A stretch of DNA of 64,000 nt, taken from assembly GCF_014647915.1 (NCBI RefSeq), contig NZ_BMQC01000001.1, positions 434,001 through 498,000 of the forward strand. Reading direction: 5' to 3'. Position 1 is the first letter of the stretch; each line of letters begins with the position of its first letter. Of the stretch, positions 1 to 10,400 are shown piece after piece. The notes beneath the pieces are model-generated. The model ran no database searches. It worked only from the letters and a program-made list of their open reading frames with translations, and was not told the DNA's origin. The DNA comes from Pilimelia terevasa. Lineage in GTDB: Bacteria; Actinomycetota; Actinomycetes; Mycobacteriales; Micromonosporaceae. A program made the translations under genes and the position numbers.

Positions 1-672
1 CGCCGCGCGGAGATGGACCGCGCGCGCGACATCCTCGGGGTGCGGCAGGAGTGGCTCGGCTTCGTCGACTCCGGCCTGCCCGAGGGCGACCCGCTGCCGC
101 CGCTGCCCGACGGCTGCTTCGCGCTGGTGGACACCCAGGCCGCCGCGGGCCGGCTGGTCGAGCTGATCCGCCGCGAGCGGCCGCACGTCATCCTCACCTA
201 CGACGAGGAGGGCGGCTACCCGCACCCGGACCACATCATGACCCACAAGATCAGCTACGTGGCGTTCGAGGCGGCGGGCGACCCGGAGCAGTTCCCGGAG
301 GCCGGGCCGGTCTGGCAGCCGTCGAAGCTGTACTACCACCACACCTTCACCCGCGTGAAGATCACCGCCCTGCACGAGGGCATGATCGCCGAGGGGCTGG
401 AGTCGCCGTACGGCGAGATGCTGGAGAAGTGGCTGACCCCCGAACGGGACAAGGGCCACCGCATCACCACCCGGGTCGAGTGCGGCAAGTACTTCGAGGT
501 GCGCGACGACGCGCTGCGCGCCCACGCCACCCAGGTCGACCCGGACGGCATGTGGTTCCGGGCGCCGATGGAGGTGCAGCGCCGCTACTGGGCGACCGAG
601 GACTACGAGCTGGCCCTCACCCGGATCGACAGTCCGCTGCCGGAGGACGACCTGTTCGCCGGCCTGCGCTGA
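1..672 (+). CDS. mca: Mycothiol S-conjugate amidase Mca, 5' end outside window
   Basis: Zinc-dependent cytosolic amidase of the LmbE/MshB family that cleaves mycothiol S-conjugates, giving a mercapturic acid for export and GlcN-Ins for recycling. The open frame runs in from the left edge, and the Met at 13 is an internal residue. I see about 223 residues of a family usually near 290. Visible marks are the PHPDH segment near residue 75 (family metal and substrate region), the YYHHTF block, and the HATQVDP motif near the C-terminus that is typical of Mca/MshB. Mycothiol is confined to Actinobacteria, so this gene also helps place the organism. The family assignment is firm; only the N-terminus is missing. 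Confidence 0.93.
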   Translation, partial: RRAEMDRARDILGVRQEWLGFVDSGLPEGDPLPPLPDGCFALVDTQAAAGRLVELIRRERPHVILTYDEEGGYPHPDHIMTHKISYVAFEAAGDPEQFPEAGPVWQPSKLYYHHTFTRVKITALHEGMIAEGLESPYGEMLEKWLTPERDKGHRITTRVECGKYFEVRDDALRAHATQVDPDGMWFRAPMEVQRRYWATEDYELALTRIDSPLPEDDLFAGLR

Positions 673-748
673 GCGCCCGCCCCGACGCCCCTGCGCCCGC
701 CGCGCGGGGGTGTCGGCGTACGGTGGGGCGGAAGGAAGGAGGGCCGCC

Positions 749-1027
749 ATGACCGGTACCCCCGGCATCGCCCCCGCCGCCGCGACCGCCCCCGCCGCCG
801 CGACCGTCGGCGTCGCGGTCGCCACCCCGGCCCCGCGGCCGCAGGTGAACAACTTCGGCGACACCCGCTCCGGCGGGCTGGCCGGCCCGATCGGCCTGCT
901 CATCGTCGTCCTCCTCGCCGTCGCCACCGTCCTGCTGGTCCGCAACATGAACGGCCGGCTGCGCCGGCTGCCGCGCGAGTTCGGCGAGGCCCGACCCGTC
1001 CCGGGCGCACCGCCGACTGTGGAGTGA
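749..1027 (+). CDS. Small single-pass membrane protein downstream of mca
   Basis: A 92-residue protein with an Ala/Pro/Thr-rich N-terminal stretch of about 45 residues, one hydrophobic helix at roughly residues 50-68 (GPIGLLIVVLLAVATVLLV), and a short basic tail. I chose the ATG at 749 because a strong purine-rich ribosome site (GGAAGGAAGGAGGG) sits just upstream; an in-frame GTG at 710 lacks one. A TACGGT hexamer at 719-724 could be a -10 box. Small membrane proteins in this position after mca are common in actinomycetes as I recall them. No function is known to me, and co-expression with mca is only an inference. Confidence 0.75.
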   Translation: MTGTPGIAPAAATAPAAATVGVAVATPAPRPQVNNFGDTRSGGLAGPIGLLIVVLLAVATVLLVRNMNGRLRRLPREFGEARPVPGAPPTVE

Positions 1028-1186
1028 GTTACTCCGGGGTGCCTCTGTTGTCGGAAACCTGATTGGCTTAGCCTTCCGGCGGGGAGGGAACTGTCCTCCG
1101 ATCCGGACTCGGAAGGAGGCACCGGCCACTGGCCGCGGCATCCGGCGCCACGCCGGCCGCCGCCACCGTAGGGCCGGGCGGTCGCG

Positions 1187-3628
1187 ATGGTGCTGATCGG
1201 CGGAGCGGTCGTAGCGGCGTGCGCCGCCGTTGCCGCGTGCCTCACGCATCCGGCCGGCGCCGCCCTGCCGCTGTGGGAGCTGGCGCTGGTACTCGCCTTC
1301 ACCGGCGCCGCGCAGGCCAGCGCGCTGCGGCTGCGGGTCGGCCCCGCGACCGTGACCGTGGGCTGGGTCGAGGCCGTCGTCGTCATCGGGCTGCACCTGC
1401 TGCCCTGGGGCTGGCTCGTCTTCGCCGTCGCCGCCGGGGCGGCCGCCGGCAGCGGGCTGCGCACGCTCGGCGGGCCGCGCGGATCCCCGGCCGGCCGGCC
1501 GGCCGCCGCGCTGGTGCTGGCCACCGCCGCCGTCGCGGCCGGCTACGCATTGGTGGCCGCGCACCTGGGCCGCGGCTGGTCGCCCGCCCGCGTGGCGGTA
1601 CTGCTGGCCGCGGGCGTCCTGCTGCACCTCGCCGGCACCGCCGTCGCCGTCGCCGGCACCACCGGGCGGACGGGCCGGCGGCTGGTCGTCCTGACCGGCC
1701 GGGCGTGGCGGGCGACCGGGCCGGTGACCACCTGCGGTACCGCGCTGGCCGTCGGCGCGCTGGCCGTGGGGGCGGCGCAGCCGCAGTGGCTGGTGCTGCT
1801 GCCGCCGGTGGTGATCCTGCTGCACCAGACGTACGCCCACCGGCTGCGGGCCGCCGACGAGCGGCGGTCCTGGCAGGCGCTGGCCGAGGCCGCCGGCCGG
1901 CTGACCTCGGCCGACGAGCCCAGCGTGGCCCGCGCCGGTGTCCGCGGCGCCCGGGACGTGTTCGGCGCCCGGTGGGTCGAGCTGGACGTCGCCCGGCCGT
2001 ACGGGCTGCGGCGCCGGTACATCGCCGGCCACCAGCCGCCGGACCCGTTCCGCACCGCCGCCATCGTCCGCCCGCTGGGCGGGGCCGGCGGCGAGATCGC
2101 CCAGCTCCGCATCCACCGCGACGGCCCGGCGCCCTCGGCCCGCGAGGAGCTGATGCTGCGGGCGTACGGCGACGCGCTCGCCGCGGCCCTCCAGCACGCC
2201 GCCACCCACCGGCAGCTACGCCTGGCCGAGGAGCGGTCGAGCTACGCCGCCGACCACGACCCGCTCACCGGTCTGATCAACCGCAGCGCGCTGCTCGCCG
2301 ACGGCGACAGCGCGCTGCGCCGCCTCCCGGTCGACCAGTCGGTCGGGCTGCTGCTGCTGGACGTCAACGACTTCCACGACGTCAACGACGCCCTCGGCCA
2401 CCGGGCCGGCGACGAGCTGCTGCGCCTGGTCGCCAGCCGGCTGCGGGACCTGACCCGCCCCGGCGAGCTGGTCGCCCGGCTCGGCGGGGACGAGTTCGCC
2501 CTGCTGGTCGCCCCGGGACCCGGCGTGCCGCCGACGGCGCTGCGCCGCCGCGCCGCCGACGGCGAGCGGGGCGCGCCGCGGGCGGCGACCCTGGAGCGGG
2601 CGCGCCAGATCGCCGAGCAGCTCGCCGTGCCGCTGGAGGTGGCCGGGGTGACGCTGTCGGTCGAGGCGGCCGTCGGGGTGGTGCTGGCCCCGGCCGGTAC
2701 CGCGACGATGTGCGAGCTGGTCCGGCGGGCCGACCGGGCGATGCACCAGGCCAAGGCGGCCGGGGGCGGGATCGCCTGGTACGACAGTGCCCGCGACGCC
2801 GCCAGCACCGACCAGCTCGCCCTGCTGGCCGAGCTGCGCGATGCGCTCCAGGTCGACGACCAGCTCGTCCTGGCGCTCCAGCCGGCCGTCGACCTGTCCA
2901 CCGGCGCCGCCACCGGGGTCGAGGCGCTGATCCGCTGGCGGCACCCGCGGCGGGGGATGCTGCCGCCCGACGAGTTCGTGCCGGTGGTCGAGGGCAGTGA
3001 CCTGCTCGCCGACTTCACCCGGTACGTCGTCGACCGGGCGCTGGTCACCGCCGCGGAGTGGGCCTGCCACGGCGTACACCTGCCCATCTCGGTCAACATC
3101 TCCGCCCGCAGCCTGCTCGACCCCGGCCTGCCCGCCGACGTCGCCGAGCTGCTGCGCCGGCACGCCATGCCCGCCCGGCGGCTGGTCCTGGAGATCACCG
3201 AGACCGTGGTGATGAGCGAGCTGGAGATCATCGACGAGGTGCTGGGCGGGCTGCGGGCGCTCGGCGTGGGCCTGGCCGTGGACGACTTCGGCACCGGGTT
3301 CTCGTCGCTGACCTTCCTCACCCGGATCGCCGTGGACGAGCTGAAGGTGGACCGCGAGTTCGTGGCCGGAATGGTCGACTCGCCGGAGGCCGCCGCGATC
3401 GTCCGGGCCACCGTCGAGCTGGCGCGGCAGCTCGGGCTGCGGGTGGTCGCCGAGGGCGTGGAGACCGCCGACCAGCGGGCGGCGCTGGTGGAGCTGGGCT
3501 GTACGACGGCGCAGGGGTACCACTTCTTCCGCCCGATGCCGCCGGACAAGGTGCTGACCGTCCTGCGGTCGCTGCGCGACCGGGCCCAGGCCCGGATCCT
3601 GCCCCTGCGCGACGCCGGCGCCTCCTGA
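1187..3628 (+). CDS. Membrane-anchored GGDEF-EAL cyclic di-GMP enzyme
   Basis: An 813-residue protein that probably makes and/or degrades cyclic di-GMP. Residues 1-215 are hydrophobic with several membrane helices. A GAF-like linker of about 130 residues follows, then a GGDEF domain (intact GGDEF near residue 433) and an EAL domain from about 550. EAL catalytic marks are all present: EALIRW, VNIS, EITE, DDFGTG, ELKVD and AEGVET. The allosteric I-site, normally RxxD five residues before GGDEF, reads RPGE. The start is forced, because a stop in the same frame lies at 1169-1171 and ATG 1187 is the first start after it. A good ribosome site (GGAAGGAGG, 1111-1119) lies too far upstream to serve it. 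Both activities look possible; which one dominates cannot be told. Confidence 0.9.
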   Translation: MVLIGGAVVAACAAVAACLTHPAGAALPLWELALVLAFTGAAQASALRLRVGPATVTVGWVEAVVVIGLHLLPWGWLVFAVAAGAAAGSGLRTLGGPRGSPAGRPAAALVLATAAVAAGYALVAAHLGRGWSPARVAVLLAAGVLLHLAGTAVAVAGTTGRTGRRLVVLTGRAWRATGPVTTCGTALAVGALAVGAAQPQWLVLLPPVVILLHQTYAHRLRAADERRSWQALAEAAGRLTSADEPSVARAGVRGARDVFGARWVELDVARPYGLRRRYIAGHQPPDPFRTAAIVRPLGGAGGEIAQLRIHRDGPAPSAREELMLRAYGDALAAALQHAATHRQLRLAEERSSYAADHDPLTGLINRSALLADGDSALRRLPVDQSVGLLLLDVNDFHDVNDALGHRAGDELLRLVASRLRDLTRPGELVARLGGDEFALLVAPGPGVPPTALRRRAADGERGAPRAATLERARQIAEQLAVPLEVAGVTLSVEAAVGVVLAPAGTATMCELVRRADRAMHQAKAAGGGIAWYDSARDAASTDQLALLAELRDALQVDDQLVLALQPAVDLSTGAATGVEALIRWRHPRRGMLPPDEFVPVVEGSDLLADFTRYVVDRALVTAAEWACHGVHLPISVNISARSLLDPGLPADVAELLRRHAMPARRLVLEITETVVMSELEIIDEVLGGLRALGVGLAVDDFGTGFSSLTFLTRIAVDELKVDREFVAGMVDSPEAAAIVRATVELARQLGLRVVAEGVETADQRAALVELGCTTAQGYHFFRPMPPDKVLTVLRSLRDRAQARILPLRDAGAS

Positions 3629-3657
3629 GCGCGGCACCGCGGCGGGGGTCCGGGGGC

Positions 3658-3663
3658 TAGGCT
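3658..3663 (+). promoter_or_regulatory. -10 box TAGGCT of a leaderless promoter
   Basis: The hexamer TAGGCT fits the actinobacterial TANNNT -10 consensus and lies exactly six bases before the ATG at 3670. The transcript should therefore begin at or next to the start codon, and there is no ribosome site. The same TANNNT-N6-start layout recurs at six other genes in the window. Confidence 0.6.
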
Positions 3664-3669
3664 CGGAGT

Positions 3670-5676
<2,007 letters not shown>

Positions 5677-5685
<9 letters not shown>

Positions 5686-5764
5686 CCCGCGCCTGGCCGG
5701 GACCTGACCTGTGCCCGGCTGCGACCTGGTCCGCGCGCGGCCGCGACCTGGCCTGCGGCGGGCC
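5677..5764. repeat. Degenerate 20-24 bp tandem repeat after the yyaL-like gene
   Basis: Four imperfect units follow one another (5677-5700, 5701-5720, 5721-5742, 5743-5764). Each starts with GACCTG or GCGACCTG and ends in a GGCC-like segment. The first unit contains the stop codon of the preceding gene. It fills most of the gap before purK and probably arose by slippage or local duplication. Confidence 0.55.
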
Positions 5765-5826
5765 GTCGCGGGCGGTCAGGCCGTCGGCGGGAGCGCGGTC
5801 GGGCCTCGTCTAAGGTGTGCGGTGAG

Positions 5827-6975
5827 ATGGATACGCGTACCGGACTTCCCGTGGTCGGCATGGTGGGCGGCGGGCAGCTCGCCCGGATGACCCACCAGGC
5901 GGCGATCGCCCTCGGACAATCACTCAAGGTGCTCGCCGCGTCACCCGAGGACGGGGCGGCCCGGGTGGCGGCCGACGTGGAGATCGGTGCGCACACCGAC
6001 CTCGCCGCGCTGCGGACGTTCGCCAAGGGCTGCGACGTCGTGACGTTCGACCACGAGCACGTGCCGGGCGAGCACATCCGCGCGCTGGCCGCCGAGGGCA
6101 TCACCGTGTACCCGCCCGCCGACGCCCTCCACTTCGCCCAGGACAAGCAGGCCATGCGCGAGCGCCTGGCCGACCTCGGCGCACCGGCGCCCCGCTGGGC
6201 GCCCGTGCACACCGCCGCCGACGTGGCCGCCTTCGCCGCCGAGGTCGGCTGGCCGGTGGTCGCCAAGGCCACCCGCGGCGGGTACGACGGCAAGGGCGTC
6301 TGGGTCCTGCCCGACGCCGCGGCGGCCGGCGCGCTCGTCGCCACCGGTACGGCGCTGATCGTCGAGGAGCGGATGCCGCTGCGCCGCGAGCTGGCGGTCA
6401 TGGTGGCCCGGTCCCCGCACGGCCAGGTGGCGGCGTACCCCGTCGTGGAGACCGTCCAGCGCGACGGCGTCTGCGTCGAGGTGGTCGCCCCGGCGCCGGA
6501 CCTGCCGCAGGAGCGGGCGGTCGCCGCGCAGCGGCTGGCGATCGACGTCGCCGGGGCGCTGGGTGTGGTCGGGGTGCTGGCGGTGGAGCTGTTCGAGACG
6601 GCCGACGGCCTGTACGTCAACGAGCTGGCGATGCGGCCGCACAACTCCGGCCACTGGTCGATCGAGGGCTCCCGCACCTCGCAGTTCGAGCAGCACCTGC
6701 GCGCCGTCCTCGACTACCCGATGGGCGACACCGCGCTGACCGCGCCGGTGGTCGTCATGGCCAACGTGCTCGGCGGCCCGGACGGCGGCCGGTCCATCGA
6801 CGAGCGGCTGCACCACCTGTTCGCCGCGGACCCGGGCGCGAAGGTCCACCTGTACGGCAAGGGGGTCCGCCCCGGTCGCAAGATCGGGCACGTGACGGTC
6901 CTCGGCGACGACCTGGCAACGGTCCGGGCGCGGGCCGCCCGGGCCGCCCGATGGCTTCAGGAGGGGACGGCATGA
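5827..6975 (+). CDS. purK: N5-carboxyaminoimidazole ribonucleotide synthase PurK
   Basis: The ATP-grasp enzyme that carboxylates AIR with bicarbonate and ATP to N5-CAIR in purine synthesis, feeding PurE. It has 382 residues, standard for the family. The N-terminal Rossmann-like segment reads [13 protein letters not shown], and ATP-grasp blocks TRGGYDGKG and [13 protein letters not shown] are clear. ATG 5827 is preferred over GTG 5815: a TAAGGT -10-like hexamer at 5811-5816 would place transcription start about four bases before the ATG. The stop overlaps the start of purE, so the two are translationally coupled. Confidence 0.95.
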   Translation: MDTRTGLPVVGMVGGGQLARMTHQAAIALGQSLKVLAASPEDGAARVAADVEIGAHTDLAALRTFAKGCDVVTFDHEHVPGEHIRALAAEGITVYPPADALHFAQDKQAMRERLADLGAPAPRWAPVHTAADVAAFAAEVGWPVVAKATRGGYDGKGVWVLPDAAAAGALVATGTALIVEERMPLRRELAVMVARSPHGQVAAYPVVETVQRDGVCVEVVAPAPDLPQERAVAAQRLAIDVAGALGVVGVLAVELFETADGLYVNELAMRPHNSGHWSIEGSRTSQFEQHLRAVLDYPMGDTALTAPVVVMANVLGGPDGGRSIDERLHHLFAADPGAKVHLYGKGVRPGRKIGHVTVLGDDLATVRARAARAARWLQEGTA

Positions 6976-7478
6976 CCGTCGTCGGCGTGATCATGGGTAG
7001 CGACTCCGACTGGGCCACCATGCGGGCGGCCGCGGCGGCGCTGGACGAGTTCGGCGTGCCGCACGAGGTGCGGGTGGTCTCGGCCCACCGGACGCCCAAC
7101 CTGATGGTCGAGTACGCGACCGCGGCGGCCGGCCGGGGGCTGCGGGTCCTCATCGCCGGGGCCGGCGGCGCGGCGGCCCTGCCGGGCATGGTCGCAAGCT
7201 GCACCCCCCTGCCGGTGGTGGGCGTACCGGTGCCGCTCAAGCACCTCGACGGCATGGACTCGCTGATGTCCATCGTCCAGATGCCCGCCGGGATCCCGGT
7301 GGCGACGGTGTCGATCGGCGGCGCCCGCAACGCCGGCCTGCTCGCGGTCAGGATGCTCGCCTCGGGCGAGGGCCCGGAGGCGGCGCGGCTGCGCGAGGCC
7401 ATGGCGGCCTACCAGCGGGAACTCGTCGACCTGGTCGCCGCCAAGGAGGCGGCCCTGCACGCCTCCCTCGCCGGCTGA
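6972..7478 (+). CDS. purE: N5-CAIR mutase PurE
   Basis: Converts N5-CAIR to CAIR, the step after PurK in purine synthesis. It has 168 residues, typical for class I PurE. The substrate-binding signature MGSDSDW is at residues 8-13 and the catalytic histidine lies in SAHRTP at about 36-41; [12 protein letters not shown] also matches the family. ATG 6972 overlaps the purK stop (ATGA), with GGAGGGG just upstream. An earlier in-frame ATG at 6951 lies inside purK and is less likely. Confidence 0.96.
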   Translation: MTVVGVIMGSDSDWATMRAAAAALDEFGVPHEVRVVSAHRTPNLMVEYATAAAGRGLRVLIAGAGGAAALPGMVASCTPLPVVGVPVPLKHLDGMDSLMSIVQMPAGIPVATVSIGGARNAGLLAVRMLASGEGPEAARLREAMAAYQRELVDLVAAKEAALHASLAG

Positions 7479-7497
7479 CCTCCCCACCGGCCGCGCC

Positions 7498-10400
7498 TCA
7501 CGACATCCGGCGGACGGCGCCGCGCAGCCGGCGGATGTCGCGGCGCCGCTTCTCGTTCGCCGCGCCGAACCACAGCAGCAGCACCCCGACCGGCAGCAGC
7601 ACCAGCCACGGCCCGATCTGGACCAGCGCGTGCAGCGCGGCGACGGTGGTCACCACGGCGCCCACCACGACCGGCGCCTTCTTCTGCCGGACCGAGCCGA
7701 GGATCAGCGTCGCCACCGCCGCCAGCAGCAGCAGCACCTGGCGGATCGGGCTCGTGGTCGTCAGCACCAGGACCAGCGACGGGACGAACGCCGCGACCAG
7801 GGCCGGCCCGTAGGCGAGCCAGCTATCCAGGTCGGGGCGCTGGCGCGCCTCCAGGGCGCCGACCAGCAGCGCCACCGCGGCGAACGGCAGCGTGTACGCC
7901 TCCACCGCCGCGACGCCGCCGACCCACATCAGCAGCCACCACGCCACGACCTCGCAGCCGATGGCGAGCCAGAACAGGGTGCGGCGCTCGCTCTCGGGGC
8001 GCCCGCGGCGCGTGGCGGCCAGGCCCAGGACCGCGCCCCACGCCGCCAGCAGCGCGGCCAGGTGCCCGGTCGCCCCCGCGGCGAGCGCGAAGGCCAGGAC
8101 GGCGGCGACGTACGCCGACCACTCGACGGTCGCCGCCTCGGCGCGCGCCTGCGGCCGGGCCAGCCGCGGCAGCGTCGCCGCGACGACCAGGAGCCCGGCA
8201 CCGGCGGCCAGCACCCCGAACGCCGACCAGTGCGGCGGCCACCCGGCCGCCAGCCCGGCCGTGAGCGCCAGCGCCTGCGCCGCCGCCGCCGCGAACAGCC
8301 AGCCGAGGATCCGGGCCAGCGACGTGCGGCCGCCGAAGCCGGCGGCCGCCCCGACCGCCACCGCCCCGACGAGCGTGGTCAGGGTGAGCGGCCGGGTGGC
8401 GAGGCTGCCGGCCAGGCCCGCGCCGCCGGCCGCCAGCCCGAGCACGAACGCGGCCACCCGGCTGGCCCGGACCGGCTGCGCCGCCGCCACCGGCGGGGGC
8501 GGGGGCAGCAGCGCGACCCCGAGCATCAGCAGCGCGAAGACCGCCAGCGCGGCCAGGGTCGTCGCGGGCCAGGCCAGGTGCAGGCCCAGGGGCGCGACCA
8601 GCAGCGTCAGGCCGAGGCCGGGCAGGACCACGGGCGCGGCCTGGGCCGGGTGGCCGTCGCTGAACCCGACCGCCGCGGCGGCGGCCGTCGCCGTCACGAT
8701 CAGCATCGCCAGGACGTCGGCGGGGCCCACGTCCGGGCGGTCGGCCAGCGCGAGCAGGGCGGGCGGCGGACCCTGCCAGACGCCGTCGAGGACGGCGACG
8801 GGGCCGGCGAGCGCCGCCCACAGCGGCGGGGCCAGGGCGGCGACGACGAGGAGCCCGGGCAGCGCCGCGGCGGCGAGCGCCCCCATCGGCGGCCGCAGCA
8901 GCCAGCGCCGGGACGACCGGTACACCCCGGTGGGCAGGGCCGGGGTGCGGTGGCGCAGCAGTTCGGCGGCCACGCCGAGCAGGACGGCACACGCGGCGTA
9001 CAGGGCGACGCGGCCGGTCGGCAGGGCGGCGAGCGCCAGCGCCGTGGCACCCCCGGCGACGCCGGCCGAGGCGTACGGCAGGAGGTGCGCCACCGGGCGC
9101 CGCGCGGCGGCGACGGCCAGCAGGCAGCACGCGGAGGCGGCCAGGCCCAGCCCCAGCGTCGCGGGTACGGGCAGCCGGGCGCTCGCCGCGGCGCACGCGA
9201 CCGCCCCGGGCGCGGCCAGCAGCGCGGCGGCCAGGCCGCCGCCGGCCAGCAGGCGGCGGCGCGGGTCGTCGCGGCTGAGTACGGCCACCACCAGGCCGAG
9301 GACCACCACCAGTGCGAGCGCCGCCGCGGTCGTCCACGGCCGGACCAGGCCCGCGGCCACCGCGTGCAGGGCGACGGCGGTACCGACGACGGCGCGGGCG
9401 CGGCCCGCCCGCGGGTCGCGGGCGACCACGGCGGCGAGGGCGTAGGCAACGGCGACGAGGCCGTCGATGACGATCGGGGACCACCACACCAGACCGAACG
9501 CCGCCGGGGTGGCGATCGTGGCGAGGCCGACCAGCCCCGCCGCGGCGTCGTACCGCGCGGGCGTGGGCAGCGCCAGCGCGGCCGCGGCGGCCAGCAGGAC
9601 CGCCGCCAGCGGCGCCTGCCAGTGGTCCGGGCCGGGCTGGGGCCACGCGCCGAGGTCGCTGTGCCAGACCGGCCCCGGTGCGGCGAGCACCCGCAGTCCG
9701 CTGTAGAGCGTCGCTGCCGCCACCCAGAGTGCGATGACGCCGCCGGCGATCCCCAGCCCGAGCGCCGGGCCGCGCCGCCACCGCTGCGGGACGGTCCGCA
9801 CGAGGCAGGCCAGCAGCAGCACGAACCCGGCCGCGGCGAGCAGCGGGGCGTGCGGCGCCGCCAGGGCGGCGGTCCGGGCCAGGACCGCGACCGTGGCGGC
9901 GATCGCGGCGGCCGCCGCGAGGTCGGCGCCGTCGTAGCTGCGGTCGCTGCGGATCCGCTCGTCCATGGCCGGCGCGAGCGGCAGCGCCGCGGCCGCGGCG
10001 ACGAGCAGCACGCCCAGGGCGATGTCGACGCCGCCGGCGCCGTCGAGCCGGAACGCCGCCACCGTCACCCCGAGGCCGCCGACCGCGCCGGCCACGCTGA
10101 ACGGCACGCTGACGGTGCGCCGCCGCACCTGCCGGAACGCCGCCAGGACCAGGCCGCCGCACACCGCCAGGGCCGCCCCCGCCAGCCGGGCCGGGGCGCT
10201 GGCGCCGCCGGCCGTGAGGATCGAGGCGACCGCGCCGACGACGCACAGGACGGTCGCCCCGGCGATCCACTCCGCCGCGTCGCCGGGCGCGGCCCGCCGC
10301 AGCGCGGCGCCGACCGGGTGCTCCCCGGCGCGCAGCGGGCGGGCGGTGGCCAGCAGGACGATCCCCGCGCAGGCCAGCGTGCCGAGGACCGCCGTCGACA

